This document shows, piece by piece, positions 8,022-17,356 of a DNA stretch of 50,124 bases. How positions within the stretch are numbered: position 1 is the stretch's first letter; every line of letters begins with the position of its first letter. Both the position numbers and the translations under genes were made by a program. Source of the stretch: an uncultured Alphaproteobacteria bacterium (lineage in GTDB: Bacteria; Pseudomonadota; Alphaproteobacteria; VGEJ01); NCBI GenBank assembly GCA_913041535.1, contig CAJWJK010000012.1, forward strand, positions 1 to 50,124, in the 5' to 3' direction. Below the pieces are notes generated by a model that worked only from the letters and a program-made list of their open reading frames with translations, searched no databases and was not told where the DNA came from.

Positions 8022-8783
8022 ATGAAGAAAGTAGTCTTTACTCTTTTGTTACTCGCGTCTTTCTGTTTTTCTGCTTATGCGGAAACTGAGCCTCCGCAAA
8101 CTTTTTCTGAAGCTATGCGATGGTATAAGGAAGCAGCAAAAGAGGGAAATCCACGAGCACAATTCTTACTGGGTCTAATGTACCATAACGGCATTCGAGT
8201 TGGACGGGACCTGGTTGAGGCTGAGCGCTGGTATCGTGCCGCAGCGTTAAAAGGGCATTCTTCTGCACAGCTAAGTTTAGCTGTAATATTACACAAGGGA
8301 GAAATTTCTCAAGCTGACCCGACAGGTGCGCTACGCTGGTACGAGTTAGCAGCCAAACAGGGAATTACTGAAGCCCAGTATAATTTGGGAGTTCTCTATG
8401 ACAGAGGTGAAGGTGTATTAGCAGATGCCAAAAAGGCTGTATTTTGGTATGAAAAAGCGAGCTCTACGGGGCACTCCGGCGCACAGAATAATCTAGCCAT
8501 ATTATATATGCGTGGAGAGGGAGTTGATTTAGACCTGCAACGTGCACGTTTGTTATACGAGGAAGCGGCAAAAACAGGTTTAGTAGACGCACAGTACAAT
8601 CTGGGTGTTTGGTACATACAAGGTAAAGGAAACGAGCAGGATCTGGTGAGTGCTCATCGCTGGTTTAGTATAGTTGCATCTGGCTCTGACGAGAGACTTA
8701 TGGAGAAAGCTTCGAGGAATATTTTGAAGATAGAGGAGCTGATGTCAAAATCCGAGTTAGACAGTGTTCGCAATTCTGACTAA
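8022..8783 (+). CDS. Periplasmic Sel1-repeat (TPR-like) protein
   Basis: A 253-residue exported protein. Residues 1-20 form a clear signal peptide (KK, a hydrophobic core, then AYA cleavage). The rest is about five Sel1-like repeats of 36 residues, each with the pattern A-x-x-W-Y-x-x-A-A-x-x-G-x-x-x-A-Q-x-x-L-G, from about 28 to 215, then a short charged tail. Such proteins are scaffolds for protein-protein contacts in the envelope; the partner is unknown. The gene stands alone, and its stop is only five bases from the convergent stop of the NifU-like gene. Confidence 0.9.
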   Translation: MKKVVFTLLLLASFCFSAYAETEPPQTFSEAMRWYKEAAKEGNPRAQFLLGLMYHNGIRVGRDLVEAERWYRAAALKGHSSAQLSLAVILHKGEISQADPTGALRWYELAAKQGITEAQYNLGVLYDRGEGVLADAKKAVFWYEKASSTGHSGAQNNLAILYMRGEGVDLDLQRARLLYEEAAKTGLVDAQYNLGVWYIQGKGNEQDLVSAHRWFSIVASGSDERLMEKASRNILKIEELMSKSELDSVRNSD

Positions 8784-8788
8784 ACGGA

Positions 8789-9238
8789 TTAAGTCGTAAC
8801 TGAGTCATCCTCTCCCGCGGTGGCTGATTTAATGGCTTGAAGTAGTGCTTCAAACGGAAGTAATACGCAACGATGACGGCTACTGTGCGTGGCCACAGGG
8901 GCAAAAGCTTCCATTTCTGGCCATATTTTTCCCGATAAGGTTTCTGTGCTATGCAGCATATCTTTCGTTGCAGCGACGATAGATTGAATATCTGATTCTG
9001 ATTTATCTACTGCATTTGAGCCAATAATTGACGCTGCGGCTTGGCATAGTACGCAAGCCCTCACTACCTGGGCCACTTCAGAGATAAGTCTGTTTTTAAG
9101 TTTAACATCTATGGTCACCCGATCTCCACATAGCGGATTGTCGAGTGTAACGGTGCCATGGGGTTTGAGCAGGCGCCCGTGACCAATAGATGCAGCTGCA
9201 TGGCGAAGCAAATTCTTCTGGTACAAATCATCAACCAT
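8789..9238 (-). CDS. NifU/IscU-like iron-sulfur scaffold protein
   Basis: A 149-residue protein of the IscU/SufU/NifU N-terminal family, which assemble Fe-S clusters on three cysteines. The likely ligands are C37 (DNPLCGDR), C62 or C65 (ACVLCQ) and C124 (RHRCVLLP). The aspartate in CGD is the usual stability residue. The spacing fits the SufU-like branch, in which an insertion lies before the last cysteine. It is the last gene of the molybdenum hydroxylase operon, 12 bp after the MocA fusion. That context suggests it serves the [2Fe-2S] clusters of the CoxS subunit, or simply rides in the operon. No desulfurase gene is nearby. Confidence 0.9.
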   Translation of the reverse strand: MVDDLYQKNLLRHAAASIGHGRLLKPHGTVTLDNPLCGDRVTIDVKLKNRLISEVAQVVRACVLCQAAASIIGSNAVDKSESDIQSIVAATKDMLHSTETLSGKIWPEMEAFAPVATHSSRHRCVLLPFEALLQAIKSATAGEDDSVTT

Positions 9239-9250
9239 GTCTCATATCCA

Positions 9251-10882
9251 TTAATACCGTTTCTGGTCTGAGTTTTGAATGGCCTGTAATTCTTCGGGGG
9301 TGTCAACGTCAATGAATATGGCGCTATTTTCTATTTCCACTTCATGAACTTCCTTAGGGTAAGCTGTCAATAGTCGTCGGGCACCCATATCTCCCTTTAA
9401 CGCACATATTTCACCAAAATATTCAGCTGACCATAAAACAGGGTTGCCGCGTTTACCACGATACGTAGGCACACAAATTGAACGTCTTTCTGAAGGTGAA
9501 AATTGTGCAATCAATTGGTTCAGATGCGCACGTGTGATATTGGGCATATCGCCCAAGCATACCAATGCAGCATCAACGGGTGGCAACGCATTAATACCCA
9601 AAGAAAGAGATGAACTAAGACCTTTTGAATAGTCTTTATTATGTACGAGTATCACATCCCTAGTTATAAATACTTTCTCAACGGTTTCATGTTGAAATCC
9701 CGTTACAACAACAACGGTTATTGCGTTTGATGAAATGGCGGCATCTGCAACCCGTGCCACCAATGGCGAACCATCAATTTGGGCCAATAATTTGTTGGAC
9801 TGACCCATTCGCTTAGACTCACCCGCAGCCAGAACAATGGCTGCTACCTTGTAATGCTTTTTGACCAGGGTTTTTATCTGAAAGTCTCGAGGCTGCGGTC
9901 GCTCGGGCACCTCTTTCAACAAACCTCCTGCACCAAGTGCCATAATATCCTTTTTTTGTATTGGGAGGTCAGCTAATAGCCTCGGCAAAAGGAAGTCGCT
10001 GCCGTGCTGGCGCCGAGATCGGGCAGACCCTGGAAGAGCAAGTATCGGCGTATCTTTGACATTTCCTAGAAGTGTCAGGTTTCCTGGGTCGACTGGCATG
10101 CCAAAGTGTATAATTGAGCCCCCTGCATTAACTATCGCATGAGGAACAACATCTCTTCTATCAATTATAGAAGTCGCTCCGAGAATCAAAAGAGGAGAGC
10201 ACCCCGCACGGATTAAGTTATGAATAGCGTTAGCTATTGCAGTTTCGCAGTGTGGGCATAGGTGAGAGTGCGTTAACTCACTACCAAGTGATTCAACGCG
10301 ATCTCTAATCGTGCTAACAGTTTTGTCTAAGACGCTATCTTTCGTCTGTGCAATCGATGTTGAAATTAGCCCAACTGATTTTTTTTTGAGGGGAGAAACA
10401 GAAACTAGAGGACCATTCGTGTTTGCTAGTAGTTGGCATGCTCTAACTATCTCTTCTTTTGCAGAAAGGGGAATAACTTTTATGGTGGCTACCAACTGAT
10501 TTTCTTTGACAATCGAAAAAGGAGAAATAGTAGAAAGTGTAATGCTCTCATCAACAAAATTGATCGCGTTTACTCGTTCGCCATCAATAAGTGCTAAACC
10601 TGTTGCACTGGAATATAAGTTTCGACGGCCAGTAAACGCTGGCTTTAAGTGGGTATACGGGCCATGCACTGCTATCGCGACAAGGCTGGCAGCTTCATTT
10701 TCAGGGATATCGCCAGACTCAAGACGTGCGGCCATAACTGATTCAACCTTGGCAGCAGCCAATTGCGTTACGTCGTCGGCGGATAATTTGTGACCTTTTC
10801 TGAGTATGTATTTTTCTGATCTAACTTTATGAGCAAGAATTGCGCCCTCGGCATCCTCAATACGAAGTCTACCAAAAATCAT
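9251..10882 (-). CDS. Molybdopterin-binding domain fused to MocA-like nucleotidyltransferase
   Basis: A 543-residue two-domain protein. Residues ~1-335 resemble the molybdopterin-binding (MoeA/MogA-like) module, with LILGATSIIDRRDVVPHAI and a GMPVDPGN segment. Residues ~345-540 are a MobA/MocA-like NTP transferase with LAAGESKRMG at 351-360, a substrate-binding CLGDMPN near 445, and GKRGNPVLW. MocA enzymes join CMP to molybdopterin to make the cytosine dinucleotide cofactor used by xanthine oxidase-family enzymes. That is just what the CoxL-like enzyme in this operon needs. The start ATG lies four bases after the XdhC-type gene stop. This fusion is known in alphaproteobacteria; which dinucleotide is made is inferred. 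Confidence 0.9.
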   Translation of the reverse strand: MIFGRLRIEDAEGAILAHKVRSEKYILRKGHKLSADDVTQLAAAKVESVMAARLESGDIPENEAASLVAIAVHGPYTHLKPAFTGRRNLYSSATGLALIDGERVNAINFVDESITLSTISPFSIVKENQLVATIKVIPLSAKEEIVRACQLLANTNGPLVSVSPLKKKSVGLISTSIAQTKDSVLDKTVSTIRDRVESLGSELTHSHLCPHCETAIANAIHNLIRAGCSPLLILGATSIIDRRDVVPHAIVNAGGSIIHFGMPVDPGNLTLLGNVKDTPILALPGSARSRRQHGSDFLLPRLLADLPIQKKDIMALGAGGLLKEVPERPQPRDFQIKTLVKKHYKVAAIVLAAGESKRMGQSNKLLAQIDGSPLVARVADAAISSNAITVVVVTGFQHETVEKVFITRDVILVHNKDYSKGLSSSLSLGINALPPVDAALVCLGDMPNITRAHLNQLIAQFSPSERRSICVPTYRGKRGNPVLWSAEYFGEICALKGDMGARRLLTAYPKEVHEVEIENSAIFIDVDTPEELQAIQNSDQKRY

Positions 10883-10886
10883 TCTA

Positions 10887-11579
10887 TTACCAATTTGTTC
10901 GCAATTGGGTTACCACCTCTCCCATTATTGAAATGGCAATTTCAGCTGGAGAGGTGGCATGAATGGAAAGGCCTACTGGGCCGTGAATACGATTGAGTTC
11001 TGTATCATTGAAATTCTGTTGGTTTAGCCGTTTTAAACGGGCATCGTGAGTCTTTTTGCTGCCAAGTGCCCCAATATAAAACGCAGTTGACTTTAGGGCG
11101 ATAGAAAGAGCAGCGTCGTCGAGTTTTGGATCGTGAGTAAGTGTAACCACTGCTGTTCTACGATCTGGTGAAAGTGATTGAAGTCCTTTGTCGGGCCATT
11201 GATGCAATATTTTAACTCTTGGGAAACGCTCGGGTGTTGCAAAAGATCGGCGTGGATCAACGATGGTTACATCAAACTCTGTTAAGGACGCTATTAATGC
11301 AAGTGGTTGAGCTATATGTACAGCACCTACTATGATCATGCGAAGTGGAGCATTAAAGACGTGTAAAAATAAGTCATCCCCATCAATTGTGATTGTCTGA
11401 GATTTATCCATCCTCTGCGCCCGCTCAGCAGCGGTCCAAAGCTCGAGATTCGTATCTTTTGTTTTCAAGTCATCGGGGTACACTAGTTGTTCTTGGCCAG
11501 ATTTAAGATTCGTTACTAAAACCACCGGACGCTTTTCGCGTCGGTCGGTTTGAATCTGTTTCAGTGTTTCACTTTTCAT
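10887..11579 (-). CDS. XdhC C-terminal (Rossmann) domain protein
   Basis: A 230-residue protein whose middle matches the XdhC Rossmann domain: MIIVGAVHIAQPLALIASL is the nucleotide-binding start and VDPRRSFATPERFP follows. The later VTLTHDPKLDDAAL and FYIGALGSKKTH segments are family hallmarks. XdhC-type proteins bind sulfurated molybdenum cofactor and insert it into xanthine oxidase-family apoenzymes. The N-terminal ~95 residues are not recognised. Its partner domain is encoded by the separate gene just upstream (11592-11918), so the usual XdhC is split in two here, as in other cox clusters. Confidence 0.92.
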   Translation of the reverse strand: MKSETLKQIQTDRREKRPVVLVTNLKSGQEQLVYPDDLKTKDTNLELWTAAERAQRMDKSQTITIDGDDLFLHVFNAPLRMIIVGAVHIAQPLALIASLTEFDVTIVDPRRSFATPERFPRVKILHQWPDKGLQSLSPDRRTAVVTLTHDPKLDDAALSIALKSTAFYIGALGSKKTHDARLKRLNQQNFNDTELNRIHGPVGLSIHATSPAEIAISIMGEVVTQLRTNW

Positions 11580-11591
11580 TGTTACTGATAA

Positions 11592-11918
11592 CTATGAAAT
11601 GTTCTCAACAAATATTTGTACTTTTCCACCACATGCTAACCCAACTTCCCATGCTTGTGAGTTAGTGATACCAAAGTCAAGAAGGCGCGGTTTTTCTTCT
11701 TTAATTACTTCAAGTGCAGATTGAATCACTGCGCCCTCTATGCAGCCACCTGACACGGATCCAACAAATTCGCCAGTTTCGTTAACTAAAAGTAGACTGC
11801 CGACGGGTCGTGGTGATGATCCCCAGGTCTTTATAACAGTAGCGATAGCTAACTTTAGGCCGGAAGTATCCCATTCTATTGCAGTATCCAAAATATCCAT
11901 ATCTAGAACTTGTTTCAT
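11592..11918 (-). CDS. XdhC/CoxI N-terminal domain protein
   Basis: A 108-residue protein matching the XdhC_CoxI domain: VIKTWGSSPRPVGSLLLVN, VGSVSGGCIEGAVI with its conserved cysteine, and a C-terminal GLACGGKVQIFVE. The two cysteine motifs probably hold the molybdenum cofactor or its sulfur. Start ATG 11918 lies one base after the coxE stop. Twelve bases separate it from the Rossmann-domain XdhC gene. Together they should act as the maturation factor of the CoxL-like enzyme. Confidence 0.92.
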   Translation of the reverse strand: MKQVLDMDILDTAIEWDTSGLKLAIATVIKTWGSSPRPVGSLLLVNETGEFVGSVSGGCIEGAVIQSALEVIKEEKPRLLDFGITNSQAWEVGLACGGKVQIFVENIS

Positions 11919-11919
11919 G

Positions 11920-13107
11920 CTAGTTATTCCTGAAGTTTTTGCTTTCTCCTAAAGCAGCCGCAAGTCCCTGGAGACTATGAATGTTATGTGCTGAACGGAA
12001 TTCATCAACATGCGGCAACATGGCAGCAGCCCCAAGGGATTTCGCCTCGAACTTATCATACCTTAGTAAGGGGTTAAGCCAGATAAGTTTACGACACGAA
12101 CGATGTAGACGTTCCATCTCTACCTCTAGCCCTTTGGCGATATCTCGGTCAAGGCCATCTGAAATCAAAAGTACGATTGCGCCTTGCCCTAGAACACGTC
12201 GGGACCAAATATAATTAAATTCCTTAAGACAGCTTCCTATGCGTGTACCCCCATCCCAGTCTTGTACTAGTTTACCAATTTTCGTAAGCGCAAGATCCAC
12301 ATCACGATGGCGTAGGTGTCGGGTAATGTTTGTCAATTGTGTCCCGAACAGAAACGTGTGAACACGGTCTCGATCGCTAGTCATCGCATGAACAAAGTGC
12401 AACAGCATTCTAGAATACTGGCTCATAGAACCGGATATATCGCAAATAATTGTTAGGGGAGGAGGGCGCTGTCGAGGCGTACATCGCTTTAATGTTATGT
12501 TATTACCGCCTGTTCGCAATGACGACCTTAATGTTGCACGAATATTAATCCGTGATCCGTAGGGGCTTATTTTTGAACGTCGCGTCGCCCCGTGAGCAAT
12601 TGGTAGTGTCATATGTTCAATGATAGATTTTGCTTCTGCTATCTCCTCCGCTGACATGGACTCGAAGTCCTTTGCGGACAATACTTCAGTTGGAGAATAT
12701 GTGAGGGCTGCATCTATTTCTATTCCTTGACGTTTTGGCTCTTCTTGAATGTTAGGTGTTGGAAAAAACGCGTCGGAAATTCGCTTATTAAGATTGTTTC
12801 CTTGTGGCTGGCGGACGAATTGAGAAGTTGGTAATAAGGTAGATAACATTTTCTTTAAGAGGCGCGGATTTTTCCAGAAAATGTGGAAAGCTTGATCAAA
12901 CAGTTCCTGGTGTTCACGTCGATTGATCATTGTTGCATGTAATGTCCAATAAAAATCATCGCGTCTTGTGATGCCGATAGTTTTTACAGCACGCATTGCG
13001 GTAATAACCTGACCGGTGCCAACGGGAATTCCCGCTGAACGTAATGCACGACCAAAGTGCATTATATTTTGGGCTAATTGGCCGTTAGCCAAGTCAATAG
13101 AATTCAT
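11920..13107 (-). CDS. coxE: CoxE-like von Willebrand factor A domain protein
   Basis: A 395-residue protein of the CoxE (VWA) family. The metal-dependent MIDAS motif DISGSMS is near residue 227 and is followed by TSDRDRVHTFLFG and the DGGTRIG segment. The N-terminal half has the usual DDFYWTLHATMINRREHQELFDQAF pattern in shorter form. CoxE works with the MoxR ATPase CoxD in post-translational assembly of the molybdenum-copper or related active site. Its ATG overlaps the coxD stop by four bases (13104-13107), pointing to coupled translation. Confidence 0.93.
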   Translation of the reverse strand: MNSIDLANGQLAQNIMHFGRALRSAGIPVGTGQVITAMRAVKTIGITRRDDFYWTLHATMINRREHQELFDQAFHIFWKNPRLLKKMLSTLLPTSQFVRQPQGNNLNKRISDAFFPTPNIQEEPKRQGIEIDAALTYSPTEVLSAKDFESMSAEEIAEAKSIIEHMTLPIAHGATRRSKISPYGSRINIRATLRSSLRTGGNNITLKRCTPRQRPPPLTIICDISGSMSQYSRMLLHFVHAMTSDRDRVHTFLFGTQLTNITRHLRHRDVDLALTKIGKLVQDWDGGTRIGSCLKEFNYIWSRRVLGQGAIVLLISDGLDRDIAKGLEVEMERLHRSCRKLIWLNPLLRYDKFEAKSLGAAAMLPHVDEFRSAHNIHSLQGLAAALGESKNFRNN

Positions 13108-14030
13108 GAATCAGGTGAAACCATTTCTTGGTTTATCTGCTCAAGCAATGAAGCAGCCTGTGTGCCGCTTGTCTTAGCAATGTCATCTTGATATTTGAGG
13201 AGAATCCCTAAAGTATTGTTGACCGTTTGGGGGTCTAAAGAGACCTTGTCCAACTGCATTAGAGCACTAGACCAATCAATAGTTTCCGCAATTCCGGGAG
13301 CCTTAAACAGGTCAGTTTTTCGGAGCGCTTGAACGAAGGCAACAACTTGATGACTTAGGTGCTCATTGATATCGGGAATCCGGGCAATCAGTATCTCCTG
13401 TTCCCTCACTGAATCTGGGTAATCAACCCAATAGTAGAAACAGCGCCGCTTTAAAGCATCATGGATTTCGCGTGTTCTATTTGAAGTGATAATTGTTATA
13501 GGCGGCTCCTTAGCTGCGATGGTTCCAATTTCTGGAACAGTAACTTGATAGTCGGATAGAACTTCAAGAAGAAAGGCCTCAAATGGCTCGTCTGCCCTAT
13601 CAATTTCATCTATCAGCAATACGGGGGGTGCGTCAGCAGCTTGGTCAAGAGCTTGCAATAGAGGCCGCCTTATCAGAAAACGCTCCGAGAACACGTCTTT
13701 TGTCAGATAGTCTTTATCTGTTACTCCTTGTACCTCGGCTGCTCGTATCTCAATCATTTGGGCAGCGTAGTTCCACTCGTAAACAGCGCTGGCCACGTCC
13801 AAACCTTCATAACACTGTAAACGAACTAAGTTCCGACCCAGTGTTTTGGCTAGGACACTTGCAATTTCTGTTTTGCCTACCCCAGCCTCACCCTCTAAAA
13901 ACAAAGGGCGTTGTAGACTTAGACTAAGATAAAGTGTGGTGGCAAGGCTTCTATCAGACACGTAGTTTCCTTCACGCAAAAGGTCAAACGTTGCATCTGT
14001 AGATTTGGGGAGTTGGCGCGCCATGTACAT
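13104..14030 (-). CDS. coxD: CoxD-like MoxR family AAA+ ATPase
   Basis: A MoxR-type AAA+ ATPase of about 308 residues. Walker A is GEAGVGKTE and Walker B is LLIDEIDRAD, followed by sensor 1 (ITSNRTREIHDALKRRC). CoxD is a chaperone that uses ATP to remodel the apoenzyme while the active-site sulfur and metal are added. The frame is open from a TTG at 14057; I use the ATG at 14030 (a second ATG follows at 14024) because family members begin a few residues before the conserved LP-x-S-x-D motif. No strong ribosome binding site decides between them. Confidence 0.9.
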   Translation of the reverse strand: MYMARQLPKSTDATFDLLREGNYVSDRSLATTLYLSLSLQRPLFLEGEAGVGKTEIASVLAKTLGRNLVRLQCYEGLDVASAVYEWNYAAQMIEIRAAEVQGVTDKDYLTKDVFSERFLIRRPLLQALDQAADAPPVLLIDEIDRADEPFEAFLLEVLSDYQVTVPEIGTIAAKEPPITIITSNRTREIHDALKRRCFYYWVDYPDSVREQEILIARIPDINEHLSHQVVAFVQALRKTDLFKAPGIAETIDWSSALMQLDKVSLDPQTVNNTLGILLKYQDDIAKTSGTQAASLLEQINQEMVSPDS

Positions 14031-14127
14031 CAGAGTGGAAAAGAAACCAAAGGGCAAAACGTGCTTAATTCATGGAAAACCAGTTGGTGCGCAAAAAGTG
14101 ACGTTGGCAGCTGCGTCTCCTTATCGC

Positions 14128-14928
14128 CTATTGCGTGAGTGCCGAATTTACGGCGCGCATTGCCATGACAGATACTAAATGAGCTCGATATTCTGAGCTT
14201 GCATGAATATCCGAGTTAAGGTCGTCAGCCGACAATGTAATGCCGGCTATCGCGTCAGCCGAAAAATCATTGGACAATGCTTCTTCCATTTTTGCCACAC
14301 GAAAAACTGAGGGCCCCGCTCCAGTGACAGCAACACGAACACCAGCTTCAGTGTCGGCTACCATCACTCCCACGATCGCATATCGGGAAGCTGGGTTTGA
14401 AAACTTTTCATAAGCAGATCTTCGGGGTATGGGAAAATCAATGGACGTGATTATCTCATGTTCTTCTAGCACAGTTGCGAATTGGCCAGTAAAGAATTCA
14501 TCTGCATTAATGGTTCGTGATATAGTATTGACGCTAGCGTTAAGTGCTAAAACTGCTGCGGGGTAGTCAGCAGCTGGGTCGTTGTTGGCAACTGATCCGC
14601 CAATTGTACCGCGGTGACGAACGTGAGGGTCACCTATTCCCTTAGCAAGGCGCGAAAGTCCGGGAATGGTCTCCATAAGTTCCTTCGATGTCGATACGTC
14701 AGAGTGTGTTGTCATAGCCCCAACAGATACTTTTTCCCCTGCGACGCTCAGAACATTCAGGCTGTCAATTGCAGAGAGGTCAACCACATCAGAAGGATTA
14801 GCGAGGCGCAGTTTGAGTGTTGGGATTAAAGTCATCCCACCCGCCAGAACAGTTGCCTCTGGGTTTATTTTCAAGATATTAGCAGCGTCGTCGAGATTGT
14901 CTGGACGATGGTATGCAAAATCATACAT
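14128..14928 (-). CDS. coxM: CoxM-like FAD-binding subunit of molybdenum hydroxylase
   Basis: A 266-residue medium subunit that holds FAD and passes electrons from the iron-sulfur subunit to the acceptor. The FAD pyrophosphate motifs AGGMTLIPTLKLR (near 30-42) and GTIGGSVANNDPAADYPA (near 107-124) are intact. The C-terminal CO-dehydrogenase flavoprotein domain is present. It follows coxL by 24 bp. The order small-large-medium is that of form II cox clusters; form I is medium-small-large. Confidence 0.95.
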   Translation of the reverse strand: MYDFAYHRPDNLDDAANILKINPEATVLAGGMTLIPTLKLRLANPSDVVDLSAIDSLNVLSVAGEKVSVGAMTTHSDVSTSKELMETIPGLSRLAKGIGDPHVRHRGTIGGSVANNDPAADYPAAVLALNASVNTISRTINADEFFTGQFATVLEEHEIITSIDFPIPRRSAYEKFSNPASRYAIVGVMVADTEAGVRVAVTGAGPSVFRVAKMEEALSNDFSADAIAGITLSADDLNSDIHASSEYRAHLVSVMAMRAVNSALTQ

Positions 14929-14952
14929 GGCTATTTTCTCCTGCTATCCCGA

Positions 14953-17319
14953 CTATGTTTTCGCGTTTTGTATAGTTTGCCACACGGTTTGAGGTGTAGC
15001 GGGCATTTCTACATGCGTGACGCCCAACGATGAGAGTGCGTTGACTATTCCATTGATGACTGCTGGCGGTGCAGCAATGGCACCTGCCTCGCCGCAACCT
15101 TTAACTCCAAGTGGATTGTGTGGGCATGGTGTAACGGTCTGTCCAATTTCGAAACTGGGCACATCGGTCGCACGCGGCATGCAATAATCCATAAAAGAAC
15201 CAGATAACAGCTGCCCAGACTCATCATATACAGCATTCTCAAGTAGAGCCTGGCCTACCCCATGCGCAATACCACCGTGAACTTGTCCGTGAACTATCAT
15301 TGGGTTGATGATATTACCAAAATCATCGACGGCTACCCATCGTTCTATAGAGACCTCGCCGGTATCAGCATCCACTTCGACCTCACAAACGTGGACACCG
15401 AATGGATACGTGAAATTTGGTGGATCGTAAAAAGCACTTTCATCCAGTCCAGGCTCTACCTCATCTAAGGGGTAGTTGTGAGGCACGTAAGCAGCAAACG
15501 CTATTTCAGCTATGCTCTTAGAACGATCCGTTCCTGTTACAGTAAAATTTCCGTCAGTGAACTCTATATCCGACTCCGACGCCTCAAGCAGGTGGGCGGC
15601 AATTTTTCGGCCTTTCTCAATGATCTTATCAGCCGCTTTGACTATTGCTGACCCACCAACTGCAAGTGAGCGAGAACCATATGTACCGTAGCCAAACGGT
15701 ATTCGTCCTGAGTCACCGTGCACCACATCAATATCTTCTATTGGTACTCCGAGCCTCTCAGAAGCAACTTGGGCAAAGGTAGTCTCATGACCTTGCCCAT
15801 GACTATGTGACCCTGTAAATACTGTCACATTACCAGTAGCGTTGAATCGGATTTCCGCAGCCTCAAACTGGCCTATGCCAGCCCCCAAACTTCCGATAAC
15901 TTGTGATGGCGCGAGGCCGCATGCCTCAATGTAACTTGAAATGCCGACCCCTCTATATTTGCCTTCTGTTTCGGAGTTCGCGCGCCGCGTTTCAAAATTT
16001 TTGTAGTCTAGTGTTGAAAGAGCTTTATCCAACGCCGGCCCATAGTTGCCGCTGTCGTATTCCAGCGCCACTTGCGTTTGATAAGGGAATGCATCAGAGG
16101 GAATAAAGTTTCGCCTCCTAATCTCTGCAGGATCAAGTCCCATGATTCGTGCAGATTCGTCAACAATCCTCTCAATCAGGTAAGTTGCTTCGGGCCTGCC
16201 TGCACCACGTACGGCATCAACCGGTGTTGTGTTTGTGAACACAGCAGTAACTTCACAGTATATGGCTTCAGTTGTGTAGAGCCCTTGCATGAGTGTACCG
16301 TGAAGATATGTCGGTATCAGAGATGCGAAGTTGGATAGATAGGCCCCCATATTAGCTGTGGTATCGACACGCATTCCGAGAAACTTTCCATCGTCATCCA
16401 TGGCCATTTCAACATGGGTTAGATGGTCTCGTCCATGAGCATCAGATAAAAACGATTCTGAGCGATCCGCGGTCCATTTAATGGGACGATCAATTTGTTT
16501 TGCAGCCCAAAGTACCGCGCATTCCTCTGTATAAACAAAAATTTTCGATCCAAAACCACCACCAACGTCCGGAGAAACCACCCTTAGCTTATGCTCTGGT
16601 ACAAGCCCTACAAATGCAGATAGAATAACTCGTGCCAGATGCGGATTCTGGCTTGTTACATAAAGGGTGCAACTGTCATCGCCAGAATCTCGTTCAGCTA
16701 AGGCGACACGTGGTTCAATGGCGTTTGGAACAAGGCGGTTGTTATACAGATCAAGCTTTGCAATGTGTTTAGCGCGGTTGAAGGCAGACTTGGTAGCTTC
16801 CTCATCACCCAAACCCCAAACAAAACAAGTGTTATTCGGGACGCTTTCATGCAGTTGAGCGGTATCGCTATTCGATGCTTGATCTAATTTTACGTTGGCT
16901 GATAGCACCTCATATTCAACAGAGACTAACTCTGCAGCATCACGAGCCTGTTCCAGAGTTTCAGCAACGACTAAGGCAACTTGGTCACCCACATACCGAA
17001 CTTTCTCTGTTGCAAGCACCTCATGAGGAGGAGCATTCCACAATTCACCATTAGTTTGTGTAATTGTCCAGCCGCACGGAACTGCGCCAACTCCGTCTTC
17101 GGCAAGGTCCTTGCCTGTATAAACACCCAAGACCCCCGGCGCCGAAAGCGCTGCGGAAGTATCAATATTTCCTATACTAGCGTGTGCGTGAGGTGATCGA
17201 ACAAAACGGGCGTAAACCTGCCCTGGTCGACTAATATCGTCCGTAAAGTGGCCCTTTCCCGTTAAGAACCTTTGATCCTCTTTACGCCGTACCGAGGCGC
17301 CAATGCCATCGTCCGCCAT
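14953..17319 (-). CDS. coxL: CoxL-like molybdopterin-binding large subunit (form II-like)
   Basis: A 788-residue xanthine oxidase-family large subunit that carries the molybdenum cofactor. The N-terminal domain begins [18 protein letters not shown], and cofactor segments include [11 protein letters not shown] and [15 protein letters not shown] in part. The catalytic glutamate is in [11 protein letters not shown] near the C-terminus. The active-site loop reads [10 protein letters not shown]. Proven CO dehydrogenases (form I) have AYxCSFR with the copper-binding cysteine; form II has AYRGAGR. Here the cysteine is absent and the tyrosine is replaced by valine, so CO oxidation is unlikely to be the main activity and the true substrate is unknown. 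Start ATG 17319 follows the GGAGG-type site AGGAGGAGATAAAC. Confidence 0.95.
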   Translation of the reverse strand: MADDGIGASVRRKEDQRFLTGKGHFTDDISRPGQVYARFVRSPHAHASIGNIDTSAALSAPGVLGVYTGKDLAEDGVGAVPCGWTITQTNGELWNAPPHEVLATEKVRYVGDQVALVVAETLEQARDAAELVSVEYEVLSANVKLDQASNSDTAQLHESVPNNTCFVWGLGDEEATKSAFNRAKHIAKLDLYNNRLVPNAIEPRVALAERDSGDDSCTLYVTSQNPHLARVILSAFVGLVPEHKLRVVSPDVGGGFGSKIFVYTEECAVLWAAKQIDRPIKWTADRSESFLSDAHGRDHLTHVEMAMDDDGKFLGMRVDTTANMGAYLSNFASLIPTYLHGTLMQGLYTTEAIYCEVTAVFTNTTPVDAVRGAGRPEATYLIERIVDESARIMGLDPAEIRRRNFIPSDAFPYQTQVALEYDSGNYGPALDKALSTLDYKNFETRRANSETEGKYRGVGISSYIEACGLAPSQVIGSLGAGIGQFEAAEIRFNATGNVTVFTGSHSHGQGHETTFAQVASERLGVPIEDIDVVHGDSGRIPFGYGTYGSRSLAVGGSAIVKAADKIIEKGRKIAAHLLEASESDIEFTDGNFTVTGTDRSKSIAEIAFAAYVPHNYPLDEVEPGLDESAFYDPPNFTYPFGVHVCEVEVDADTGEVSIERWVAVDDFGNIINPMIVHGQVHGGIAHGVGQALLENAVYDESGQLLSGSFMDYCMPRATDVPSFEIGQTVTPCPHNPLGVKGCGEAGAIAAPPAVINGIVNALSSLGVTHVEMPATPQTVWQTIQNAKT

Positions 17320-17356
17320 GTTTATCTCCTCCTAATCTTGCCGTTTGTGGCCCATA

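Noticed and set aside
10506-10793. 95-residue plus-strand frame
   Set aside because: Antisense to the MocA fusion gene.
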